Assembly: GCA_025997715.1 (NCBI GenBank)
Contig: BNUY01000109.1
Coordinates: forward strand, 1-10,724
Source of the DNA: Spirochaetia bacterium
Lineage (GTDB): Bacteria > Spirochaetota > Spirochaetia > Treponematales > Breznakiellaceae
Direction of reading: 5' to 3'
Length of the DNA stretch: 10,724 nucleotides
In this document: positions 1 through 5,301 of the stretch, piece after piece
How positions within the stretch are numbered: the stretch's first letter is position 1
How the letters are laid out: every line of letters begins with the position of its first letter
Position numbers and translations under genes: made by a program
Notes under the pieces: model-generated
Told to the model about the DNA's origin: nothing
What the model saw: the letters and a program-made list of their open reading frames with translations, nothing else
The model's database searches: none

Positions 1-600
1 GGGGAGGTTGATAGAAACGTTGGCGTCCGCACGGAGGCTGCCCTCTTCCATGTTGCCGTCGCAGACCCCCAGGTAGCGGACGGTACGGCGCAGTTGTTGG
101 ATAAAAAGCTCCGCCTCCTCCCCGGTTTCCATGTCCGGCTCGGTGACAATCTCCAGGAGGGATACCCCGGCCCGGTTATAGTCCAGGAGGGACGCAGTTC
201 CGGTGTGGATCATCTTCCCCGCGTCTTCCTCAAGGTGACATTCCGTGATCCGTACTTTTTTCTTGATCCCCTTACCTTCAATCTCTACCCAGCCTTTCTG
301 CCCCAGGGGGGAGGCGAATTGGGATATTTGATAGTTCTTCGTCATGTCGGGGTAGAAATACTGTTTCCGCTCAAACCAGGTTTTTTCCGGAATGTGGCAG
401 TTCAGGGATTTTGCCACCATGCAGCCCATGCGCATGGCTTCAATGTTGAGCGCGGGAAGGACGCCGGGATAGCCCAGGCAGACCGGGCATACGTTGGTGT
501 TCGGCTCATCTCCAAAGGCGGAACGGCAGCCGCAGAAGACCTTGGTCCTGGTCAGCAGATGGATGTGGACCTCAAGGCCGATGAAGGACTGGTACTTCAT
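1..600 (-). CDS. gatB: Asp-tRNA(Asn)/Glu-tRNA(Gln) amidotransferase subunit B, N-terminal part (runs off left edge)
   Basis: GatB binds the mischarged Glu-tRNA(Gln) or Asp-tRNA(Asn), activates the carboxylate with ATP and receives ammonia from GatA. Only the first 200 residues are present; family members are usually about 480-500 residues, so the helical and tail domains lie outside the window. Visible landmarks are GLEVH with Glu10, a zinc knuckle formed by Cys23, Cys25, Cys38 and Cys41, the KQYFYPDMTKNYQISQF block at 79-95, HLEEDAGK at 122-129 with Glu124/Glu125, and DYNRAG followed by LLEIVTEPDM and DGNMEEGSLRADANVSI. Glu10 and Glu124 match the numbering of the kinase/transamidase site in the S. 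aureus enzyme. The ATG at 600-598 overlaps the gatA stop codon as ATGA, and a GGAG lies 7 nt upstream, so translation is probably coupled to gatA. Assignment is very secure. Confidence 0.97.
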   Translation of the reverse strand, partial: MKYQSFIGLEVHIHLLTRTKVFCGCRSAFGDEPNTNVCPVCLGYPGVLPALNIEAMRMGCMVAKSLNCHIPEKTWFERKQYFYPDMTKNYQISQFASPLGQKGWVEIEGKGIKKKVRITECHLEEDAGKMIHTGTASLLDYNRAGVSLLEIVTEPDMETGEEAELFIQQLRRTVRYLGVCDGNMEEGSLRADANVSINLP

Positions 601-2120
601 GATTGGCTCCAGAATGATTTGTACCCTCCGGGATGGGGAAAGGGGTGGGCGGATTCGTAGGCGTCAACGATGTCCAGGAGGGTTCCCTCAGCAAAGGCTC
701 GTCCTATAAGCTGGACCCCCACGGGCAGGCCGCCCTCAGAGCAACCTACTGCGTTGCCGCCCACCGGGAAGGCCAGCGCGGGGAGCCCCGCCAGGTTGGC
801 GCAGCAGGTGTAGAGGTCCGCCGCCTTCTGAGCGAAAGGTGAAAGGCAAAGGTCCCCGCGGCCAAAGGCCCGGGTGGGGAACACCGGGAGAAGTATGGCG
901 TCACAGTGATGCGGTGCATCATTTGGAGATTGGGGGGCGGCGTAATCTGATGAGCCAAGGTAGGCTTCAAAGTTCCGCCGTATTCCCGCCCGGATACGTT
1001 GAGCCCGCAGGTAGTACCGGTCCTGGAAACCCGAGCGCAGCACGAAGGTTCCCAGCAGTATCCTGAGCTTTACCTCCGGCCCAAAACCCGCGTCCCGGGC
1101 CTTGTCGATCAGGTCGTCGGGGTTTTCCGCCCAATCCGGCCGCAGCCCATAGCGGATGCTGTCGAACCGGGCAAGGTTGGCGCTGGCCTCGGCGGTGGCG
1201 ATGGTGTAGTAGGCGGGAACCCCGTATTTGAGGCTGGGGATTTCTATGTCCACCAGGGTATGCCCCAAGGCCTGGAGCCTGGTCTTGGCAAGCTCAAAGC
1301 CCCGGGCAACTTCGTCCTCCAGTACGGCAGCTTGGGCGGCCGCCTTGGCCGCTTCCTGGAGGGCCGCTTCTTCATCGCCGTTTCCTGCCGCAAGCTCTGA
1401 AGAAATTGCTTTTGCGATGGCCTCCGGAGACAGAACCCCAATGGTCCGGGGCGTATTCTTATCATTTACTTCTCTATATAAGGCCGGCGCTCCGGCGGGG
1501 GCATCCTGAGAGGTCTGATCCAGGGGGTCTCCCCCGCGAATGGCGGCAAAGACCGCCCGGCAACGTTTGGTGGTGTCCGCCAGGACGCCGATGGTCTCCA
1601 GGCTTGAGGCGTAGGCCACCAGGCCGAACCGGGATACCGCCCCGTAGGTGGGTTTGAGCCCCACCACCCCGCAGAAAGCGGCGGGCTGACGGATGGAGCC
1701 CCCGGTGTCGGAACCCAGGGCGTAGGGGACGAGCCCGGCGGCCACTGCGGCGGCGGAACCCCCGGAGGAGCCCCCGGACACCCGGCTCTGGTCCCAGGGA
1801 TTGTTGGTCCGTTTGATAGCGGAATTGTCCGTGGAGGACCCCATGCCGAATTCGTCCATGTTGGTCTTGCCGATCACGGTGTTCCCGAGGGCCTCAAGTT
1901 TTTGCACTACCGTGGCGGTATAGGGGGACTTCATGGGGGCCAGGAGTTTGGAGCCGCAGCTTATGGAAAAGCCCTTCACGGCGATATTGTCCTTCACGGC
2001 AAAGGGGAGGGCGCCAGGCGCCTTTTCCGCCACATCGTCCTTAAATTCAATAAAGGCGCCGATTTTTTCTTCCCAGGCTTTGAAATAGGGTAAATAGCCT
2101 TCCGGCAATGATGATGCCAT
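597..2120 (-). CDS. gatA: Asp-tRNA(Asn)/Glu-tRNA(Gln) amidotransferase subunit A
   Basis: GatA is the amidase-signature subunit that hydrolyses glutamine and feeds ammonia through the complex to GatB. The 507 residues contain the full signature at about 115-146 (SGGSSGGSAAAVAAG, then GSDTGGSIRQP). The Ser-cisSer-Lys triad is Lys43, Ser118 and Ser142; the spacings of 99 and 24 residues equal those of the S. aureus enzyme (Lys79, Ser154, Ser178). Downstream blocks (YYTIATAEASANLARFDSIRYG, the TFVLRSGFQDRYYLRAQ region, CANLAGLPALAFPVG) are typical of the family. The protein is somewhat longer than the usual ~485 residues because of an alanine- and glutamate-rich stretch at about residues 234-274. 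The start is supported by GGAGG 5 nt before the ATG. It is the middle gene of gatC-gatA-gatB, 17 nt after gatC and overlapping gatB by 4 nt. Confidence 0.98.
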   Translation of the reverse strand: MASSLPEGYLPYFKAWEEKIGAFIEFKDDVAEKAPGALPFAVKDNIAVKGFSISCGSKLLAPMKSPYTATVVQKLEALGNTVIGKTNMDEFGMGSSTDNSAIKRTNNPWDQSRVSGGSSGGSAAAVAAGLVPYALGSDTGGSIRQPAAFCGVVGLKPTYGAVSRFGLVAYASSLETIGVLADTTKRCRAVFAAIRGGDPLDQTSQDAPAGAPALYREVNDKNTPRTIGVLSPEAIAKAISSELAAGNGDEEAALQEAAKAAAQAAVLEDEVARGFELAKTRLQALGHTLVDIEIPSLKYGVPAYYTIATAEASANLARFDSIRYGLRPDWAENPDDLIDKARDAGFGPEVKLRILLGTFVLRSGFQDRYYLRAQRIRAGIRRNFEAYLGSSDYAAPQSPNDAPHHCDAILLPVFPTRAFGRGDLCLSPFAQKAADLYTCCANLAGLPALAFPVGGNAVGCSEGGLPVGVQLIGRAFAEGTLLDIVDAYESAHPFPHPGGYKSFWSQS

Positions 2121-2137
2121 GTATTCCTCCGAGGGAA

Positions 2138-2464
2138 CTAGAGAACGTTAGGAACCACGATAAACCGGCCATCCCGATCACCTGCATTATTCAGCAGATC
2201 GCGGACTAAGGTCGTATGGGAATTATTCGGATTATGATGGGGATTATCGGACCGGAAATGATCCGAGGAGACCGTTTGGGAGGCCCCAGTGAATGCGGCC
2301 GCTAAAGCGGCTTCCGGAAAGGCCTCGGTGTCCTTGTCCGCCGCCTGCATGGCCGCAAAGAAGCCGAGCATCTGCTCAAAGGCGGGAAAAGCCGCGGCAA
2401 GCTCTTTTTCGTCCATGTTGAGATGGGCAAGCTGGGCGGTTACCTGTAAATCTTCGATTTTCAT
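2138..2464 (-). CDS. gatC: Asp-tRNA(Asn)/Glu-tRNA(Gln) amidotransferase subunit C
   Basis: GatC is the small subunit that wraps around and stabilises the GatA-GatB interface. The 108-residue product begins MKIEDLQVTAQLAHLNMDEKEL, the usual GatC N-terminal helix pattern, and ends NNAGDRDGRFIVVPNVL, matching the family C-terminal (N)APDRxDGFFxVPxV motif. Between these lies an Asn/His-rich linker (about residues 73-85, DNPHHNPNNSH) encoded by imperfect 10-nt GGATTAT-type repeats, which makes the protein slightly longer than the usual ~95 residues. An in-frame TTG 36 nt upstream is possible, but the ATG aligns with the family start. No Shine-Dalgarno precedes either start. It is the first gene of gatCAB and lies 52 nt downstream of the thioesterase gene, so read-through from that gene is possible. 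Confidence 0.93.
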   Translation of the reverse strand: MKIEDLQVTAQLAHLNMDEKELAAAFPAFEQMLGFFAAMQAADKDTEAFPEAALAAAFTGASQTVSSDHFRSDNPHHNPNNSHTTLVRDLLNNAGDRDGRFIVVPNVL

Positions 2465-2470
2465 AGGGCG

Positions 2471-2500
2471 ATCTTGGCATGCCGGGGTATTATGTGTCAA
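2471..2500 (-). promoter_or_regulatory. Candidate promoter for gatCAB
   Basis: On the minus strand a consensus -35 TTGACA (2500-2495) is followed after 18 nt by CAAGAT (2476-2471), which matches only 3 of 6 -10 positions. The hexamer ends 6 nt before the gatC ATG, so the transcript would start at or next to the start codon. The -10 is poor, and the call leans on the perfect -35 and on the same geometry recurring at other genes in the window. Confidence 0.4.
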
Positions 2501-2516
2501 GCTACGCTGACCCGGG

Positions 2517-2918
2517 CTAATTCGTGCTTGGCTTCATCCCCGGCACATCCCACTCCGGCGGAATCTTTGTCGGCATACCCTTGGAATTAACGAAGGCCCA
2601 GGTAACCTCCGCCTCGGCGATGACATCCTCGCCCCGGAGTATGCGCTGGGCAATGACGCCGCTCACCGCGCCCTTTTTGGTGGGCCAGGAGCGGATGAGG
2701 AGTTCGTCCTCCGTTATGGCGGATTTTTTGTATTCGATCACCACCTTGGCGATATAGACCCCGTAGCCTGCCTTGACCAATGCCGGGTAATCGAAGCCCA
2801 CGGCCTTGAGAAACTGGTACCGGGCATATTCCAGGTAATTCAGATAGTTGGCGTTGTTCACATGACCATAGCTATCACATTCATAGGTACGAACCGTTAG
2901 AGAACATTCACAAATCAT
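2517..2918 (-). CDS. Acyl-CoA thioesterase, 4HBT hot-dog family (YbgC/FadM-like)
   Basis: Predicted cytoplasmic hot-dog-fold enzyme that hydrolyses acyl-CoA thioesters; the chain-length preference cannot be read from the sequence. The 133-residue product has the family's N-terminal signature YECDSYGHVNNANYLNYLEYAR (about 12-33), in which Asp15 is the expected catalytic acid and GHVNN-YL the active-site helix, followed by the central-strand region VVIEYKKSAITEDELLIRSWPTKKG and an ending typical for the family. The frame stays open far upstream, but the thioesterase homology starts at MICECSLTVRTYECD, and a very good promoter ends 7 nt before this ATG, so this start is preferred. It diverges from the Nudix gene and reads toward gatCAB. 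There is no Shine-Dalgarno. A YbgC-like role near the envelope is possible but unsupported here, since no tol-pal genes are adjacent. Confidence 0.9.
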   Translation of the reverse strand: MICECSLTVRTYECDSYGHVNNANYLNYLEYARYQFLKAVGFDYPALVKAGYGVYIAKVVIEYKKSAITEDELLIRSWPTKKGAVSGVIAQRILRGEDVIAEAEVTWAFVNSKGMPTKIPPEWDVPGMKPSTN

Positions 2919-2935
2919 AATCGTTATTATACAAT
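2907..2935 (+). promoter_or_regulatory. Candidate promoter of the Nudix gene
   Basis: TTCACA (2907-2912, 5 of 6 matches to the -35 consensus), 17-nt spacer, TACAAT (2930-2935, 5 of 6 matches to the -10). The expected start near 2942 gives a leader of about 28 nt that carries an AGGGG Shine-Dalgarno (2959-2963) 6 nt before the ATG. The -35 lies inside the first codons of the divergent thioesterase gene. Confidence 0.55.
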
Positions 2936-2954
2936 GGAAAGGAATCTGATTCAA
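2926..2954 (-). promoter_or_regulatory. Strong sigma70-like promoter of the thioesterase gene, leaderless geometry
   Basis: Reading leftwards: -35 TTGAAT (2954-2949), 17-nt spacer, perfect -10 TATAAT (2931-2926), then 7 nt to the ATG at 2918. Transcription would begin within a base of the start codon, giving a leaderless mRNA. The -10 overlaps the -10 of the opposing Nudix promoter. Confidence 0.75.
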
Positions 2955-2969
2955 CGATAGGGGTTTTTT

Positions 2970-3497
2970 ATGTTCAAGTTCTGCCCGGCCTGCGGCTCGC
3001 GGAATATCCGCTTTGAAAACAACAAGGTATTCCGCTGCCCCGACTGCGGGTTTTTGTATTACCATAATACCGCCGCCGCCACGGGGCTGGTCATCAGTAC
3101 CAGCGAGGAAATTGTCCTGTTGGTCCGGGCAAAGGACCCTGCCAAGGGAAAGCTGGACCTGCCCGGCGGCTTCATAGATCCCGGTGAGAGCGCCCTTGAG
3201 GGACTGCGCCGGGAATGCCGGGAGGAACTGGGCTGGGACCCGGGGCCGCATTGCACCCTTTTCGCCTCCTTCCCCAATGTCTACCCCTACCGGAACATCG
3301 TCTACAATACCTGCGATCTCTTCTTTACCATCACCGTGCCGGGGCTCAAAGCCGGAGACTTTACCCTGGAAGAGAAGGAGGTCGCGGGGCTGCGTTTTAT
3401 AAAACCCCGGGATATTACGCTTGAGGATATGGCCTTTGATTCCGGCCGCCGGGCGATACAGGCTTTTTTAAAAAGTGGACGGCAAGGAGAGGAGTAA
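2970..3497 (+). CDS. Nudix hydrolase with N-terminal zinc ribbon
   Basis: Nudix enzymes cleave nucleoside diphosphates linked to another moiety, such as NADH, ADP-ribose or (d)NTPs. The 175-residue product starts with a zinc ribbon (Cys5, Cys8, Cys23, Cys26; CPACGS and CPDCGF) and continues into a Nudix fold with an intact Nudix box at 67-89: Gly67, Glu73, then R81-E82, E85-E86 and Gly88, the metal-binding GX5EX7REUXEEXGU pattern. A SFPNVYPYRNIVYNTCDLFF block follows. The NudC-specific SQPWPFPxS motif is not seen, so it should not be called NADH pyrophosphatase; the substrate is open. The start has an AGGGG Shine-Dalgarno at 6 nt. It diverges from the thioesterase gene and converges on metA, with a hairpin repeat in between. 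Confidence 0.93.
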   Translation: MFKFCPACGSRNIRFENNKVFRCPDCGFLYYHNTAAATGLVISTSEEIVLLVRAKDPAKGKLDLPGGFIDPGESALEGLRRECREELGWDPGPHCTLFASFPNVYPYRNIVYNTCDLFFTITVPGLKAGDFTLEEKEVAGLRFIKPRDITLEDMAFDSGRRAIQAFLKSGRQGEE

Positions 3498-3523
3498 CCC
3501 TGCCGTCCATTCACCTCTTTTTT
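3476..3523 (+). terminator. Possible intrinsic terminator after the Nudix gene
   Basis: A perfect 9-bp stem TGGACGGCA (3476-3484) / TGCCGTCCA (3501-3509) spans the stop codon, with a 16-nt loop. A run of six T (3518-3523) follows, but 8 nt separate stem and T-run, which is longer than ideal. Efficiency is uncertain, and the hairpin repeat further downstream could be the main barrier. Confidence 0.4.
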
Positions 3524-3555
3524 AAATACCGGACAGGAAAGACACGGGAGCCGTC

Positions 3556-3650
3556 CTTTGAATCTTTATCAATATCATATAAATCATATGAATATACTAA
3601 GAATATAATGAAAACAAACATTCCTGTCAAGTTCCAAAATAAAAATTTAA
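3556..3650. other. AT-rich intergenic stretch next to hairpin repeat copy 1
   Basis: This stretch is sharply richer in A and T than the surrounding genes, with overlapping ATCATATAAATCATATGAATATA-type words and several -10-like hexamers (TATAAA 3578-3583, TATACT 3593-3598, TATAAT 3604-3609) but no matching -35. No open reading frame with coding character is present. The word AGTTCCAAA (3630-3638) also occurs at 9937-9945 directly before copy 2 of the repeat. It may be a small-RNA promoter region or simply unconstrained DNA; nothing decides between them. Confidence 0.5.
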
Positions 3651-3733
3651 CCACCGACCTCACTGACGCCACGGACTCCTGCTTTGTTATCTTTTCTTTT
3701 GTCCGTGTTGTCCGTGAGGTCGGTGGTTAAATT
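3644..3733. repeat. Hairpin repeat, copy 1 (33-bp inverted repeat, 24-nt loop)
   Basis: The left arm 3644-3676 and right arm 3701-3733 are inverted copies with 30 of 33 positions pairing (mispairs 3664/3713, 3668/3709, 3669/3708; the second is a G:U wobble in RNA). The arm core reads AACCACCGACCTCAC then a CACGGAC end. The pyrimidine-rich loop 3677-3700 begins TCCTGCTTT and matches the loop of copy 2 at 21 of 24 positions in the same orientation. It lies between the convergent Nudix and metA genes and ends 13 nt before the metA stop codon. No transposase or clear target duplication is visible. It could be a MITE, a REP-like element, or a bidirectional transcription barrier. Confidence 0.92.
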
Positions 3734-3746
3734 CTTAATCCATTTT

Positions 3747-4664
3747 TTATAGTTCCGCCAAATCGAAGGGTGTTTCCTGGTACACATAGTTAAGCCAGTT
3801 CCGGAAAAAGAGATGCGCATGGGCCCGCCACCGGACCACCGGGGGCTTGGAGGGGTCGTCCCCGGGGTAGTAGTTTTTGGGGACATCAATGGGTAGGCCC
3901 TTCCCCACATCCCGGCGGTATTCCCCGTCCAGGGTCAGGGGGTCGTATTCCAGATGGCCCGTAACGTAGATCTCCCGGCCATTCCGGGCGGTAGCGAAAA
4001 AGACCCCCACTTCATCGGTTTCCGACTCGATGGTCAGTTCGCGGCAATATGCAATGGCCTGCCGGTCACTTTCGGTGTGCCGGGACTGGGGAGCGAGGAA
4101 TTCGTCGTCAAAGCCCCGGAATAGGGTGCTGTTCCGCTCATTCACCCCATGGGGGAATATGCCGAAGAGCTTCTTAGGCAGTACCAGCTTGGGAACCCCG
4201 TACCGGTGGTACAGCCCCGCCTGGGCGCCCCAGCAGATATGCAGGGTGGACCAGACATACCGCGAAGAATAGTCCAGTATCGCCGCCAGTTCGCTCCAGT
4301 AGTCCACCTCCTCAAAGGGCAGGGTTTCCACCGGGGCGCCGGTGATGATCATGCCGTCATAGCGGATGTTTTGTCGGATGATATCCTCGGAACTGACGTA
4401 AAATTTTTCCAAATGCCCCGGCGGCGCGTTCCGGGATTCATGGCTCCCCATACGGAGAAAACTGATGTCCACTTGCAGGGGGCTGTTCCCCAAAAGCCGC
4501 AGCAATTGTATTTCCGTATCCACCGTGGTGGGCATGAGGTTGACAATCCCCACCTTGAGGGGACGTATGTCCTGGAGTTCCGCACGGTCTTCGGTCATAA
4601 CAAAAACATTTTCTTCCCGCAGTTCATCATAGGCGGGCAGGGTTCTGGGTATCTTAATCGGCAT
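3747..4664 (-). CDS. metA: Homoserine O-acyltransferase (MetA family), predicted acetyl-CoA-specific
   Basis: Catalyses the first committed step of methionine synthesis, activating the homoserine hydroxyl by acylation. The 305-residue length is normal. The catalytic triad is visible: Cys144 in LHICWGAQAG, His237 and Glu239 in VTGHLEYDP, each offset by +2 from E. coli Cys142, His235 and Glu237. The acyl-donor determinant after TGAP is VE, giving Glu113, which corresponds to position 111. Glu here is known to favour acetyl-CoA (as in Bacillus cereus), while Gly in E. coli favours succinyl-CoA, so this is probably an O-acetyltransferase despite the family's usual succinyltransferase label. It starts 6 nt after the tag stop codon, so the two genes should share a transcript. 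AGGAG lies about 14 nt before the ATG, further than usual. No SAM riboswitch is seen, and there is no room for one between tag and metA. Confidence 0.96.
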   Translation of the reverse strand: MPIKIPRTLPAYDELREENVFVMTEDRAELQDIRPLKVGIVNLMPTTVDTEIQLLRLLGNSPLQVDISFLRMGSHESRNAPPGHLEKFYVSSEDIIRQNIRYDGMIITGAPVETLPFEEVDYWSELAAILDYSSRYVWSTLHICWGAQAGLYHRYGVPKLVLPKKLFGIFPHGVNERNSTLFRGFDDEFLAPQSRHTESDRQAIAYCRELTIESETDEVGVFFATARNGREIYVTGHLEYDPLTLDGEYRRDVGKGLPIDVPKNYYPGDDPSKPPVVRWRAHAHLFFRNWLNYVYQETPFDLAEL

Positions 4665-4670
4665 AGTTGT

Positions 4671-5234
4671 TTATCTTTCGCTCCTACAGAAACAGTGTAC
4701 CAGATGATCGTTCACCAGCCCAGCGGACTGCATGAAAGAATATACGATAGTAGACCCCACAAAGGAAAACCCCTTCTGTTTCAGTTCCTTAGATATGGTA
4801 TCCGAAAGCTCCGTTGTTGCGGGGACTTCCTTCATGGTTTTATAGTGATGCACAATGGGCTCCCCATCCACCCAATTCCACAGCCACTTGGAAAAAGAAA
4901 CCCGCCCCTCCATCATGGCAAGGTAAGCCCGGGCATTTTCGATGGCCGACCGTATCTTCCGCGAATTCCGGATAATCCGGGCGTCTCCCATGCACCGCTC
5001 AATGTCCTTGTCACCATAGGCGGCGATACGTTCCGGGTCCATCCCGTCAAATACCTCTCTATACCCGCCGCGTCGTTTCAGGATCGTAAGCCAGGAAAGC
5101 CCCGCCTGGGCGCCCTCCAGAATCAGCAGCTCAAAAAGTTTCCGGTTGTTTTTCAGGGGCCGACCCCATTCCTTATCGTGGTAGCGGATGTAGTCGTCAT
5201 CCCCAAGACACCAGGGGCAGCGGACAAGTTCCAT
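4671..5234 (-). CDS. tag: DNA-3-methyladenine glycosylase I
   Basis: Removes 3-methyladenine from alkylated DNA as the first step of base excision repair. The 187-residue product matches Tag along its length. Zinc ligands Cys6, His19, His177 and Cys181 are offset by +2 from E. coli Cys4, His17, His175 and Cys179. The base-binding Glu40 and Trp48 lie in LEGAQAGLSW, and the RNSRKIRSAIENA and KGFSFVGSTIVYSFMQSAGLVNDH blocks are typical. The start at MELVRCPWC agrees with the family. A promoter -10 ends 5 nt before the ATG and there is no properly spaced Shine-Dalgarno, so the mRNA is probably leaderless. It is the first gene of a tag-metA pair, divergent from the Uma2 gene. Confidence 0.97.
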   Translation of the reverse strand: MELVRCPWCLGDDDYIRYHDKEWGRPLKNNRKLFELLILEGAQAGLSWLTILKRRGGYREVFDGMDPERIAAYGDKDIERCMGDARIIRNSRKIRSAIENARAYLAMMEGRVSFSKWLWNWVDGEPIVHHYKTMKEVPATTELSDTISKELKQKGFSFVGSTIVYSFMQSAGLVNDHLVHCFCRSER

Positions 5235-5239
5235 GGCTC

Positions 5240-5268
5240 TTTATAGCACGCCTCATTGTAATTTACAA
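5240..5268 (-). promoter_or_regulatory. Promoter of tag-metA, leaderless geometry
   Basis: Reading leftwards: -35 TTGTAA (5268-5263), 17-nt spacer, -10 TATAAA (5245-5240), then 5 nt to the tag ATG at 5234. The predicted start site falls at the A of the ATG. The -35 is the right half of a palindrome whose left half is the -35 of the opposing Uma2 promoter. Confidence 0.65.
5256..5268. promoter_or_regulatory. 13-bp palindrome TTGTAA-T-TTACAA containing both divergent -35 boxes
   Basis: The half-sites TTGTAA (5256-5261) and TTACAA (5263-5268) are perfect inverted copies around one base, and each serves as the -35 of one promoter. It could simply reflect two -35 boxes back to back, or be an operator through which a dimeric regulator controls both transcripts. 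No regulator gene is present in the window. Confidence 0.5.
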
Positions 5269-5284
5269 GGATTGCCCCTATACT
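5256..5284 (+). promoter_or_regulatory. Promoter of the Uma2-ddlA transcript
   Basis: TTGTAA (5256-5261), 17-nt spacer, TATACT (5279-5284, 5 of 6 matches). The expected start near 5291 gives a leader of only about 11-12 nt, which still begins at or within the AAGAGG Shine-Dalgarno (5290-5295) 6 nt before the ATG at 5302. Confidence 0.6.
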
Positions 5285-5301
5285 AAGGCAAGAGGTTTAC
5301 C

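Noticed and set aside
94..660. Rightward open frame opposite gatB and the 3' end of gatA
   Set aside because: The opposite strand encodes highly conserved GatB; the frame is a shadow.
2465..2500. TTG start 12 codons upstream of gatC
   Set aside because: Family alignment favours MKIEDL, no Shine-Dalgarno precedes the TTG, and the TTG is the beginning of a consensus TTGACA -35.
2919..3251. 111-codon upstream extension of the thioesterase frame
   Set aside because: It runs antisense through the Nudix coding sequence, including its Nudix box, and the hot-dog homology plus promoter place the start at 2918.
3644..3733. CRISPR array or toxin-antitoxin locus linked to the repeats
   Set aside because: There are only two copies 6 kb apart, each a palindrome with its own loop and no spacers, with no cas, toxin or transposase genes nearby.
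3647..3910. Short open frames reading through the hairpin repeats (also 9899-10306)
   Set aside because: They give TDLTDNTDKR-like peptides from the repeat itself and are antisense or out of frame to real genes. They are repeat-derived artefacts.
4665..4670. SAM or other methionine riboswitch for metA
   Set aside because: Only 6 nt separate tag and metA, and the tag promoter leaves no leader, so there is no room for one.
4149..5246. Long rightward open frame (365 codons) opposite tag and metA
   Set aside because: It lies wholly antisense to two genes with clear family matches and catalytic residues. Its translation resembles no family, and it is an expected by-product of GC-rich codon use.
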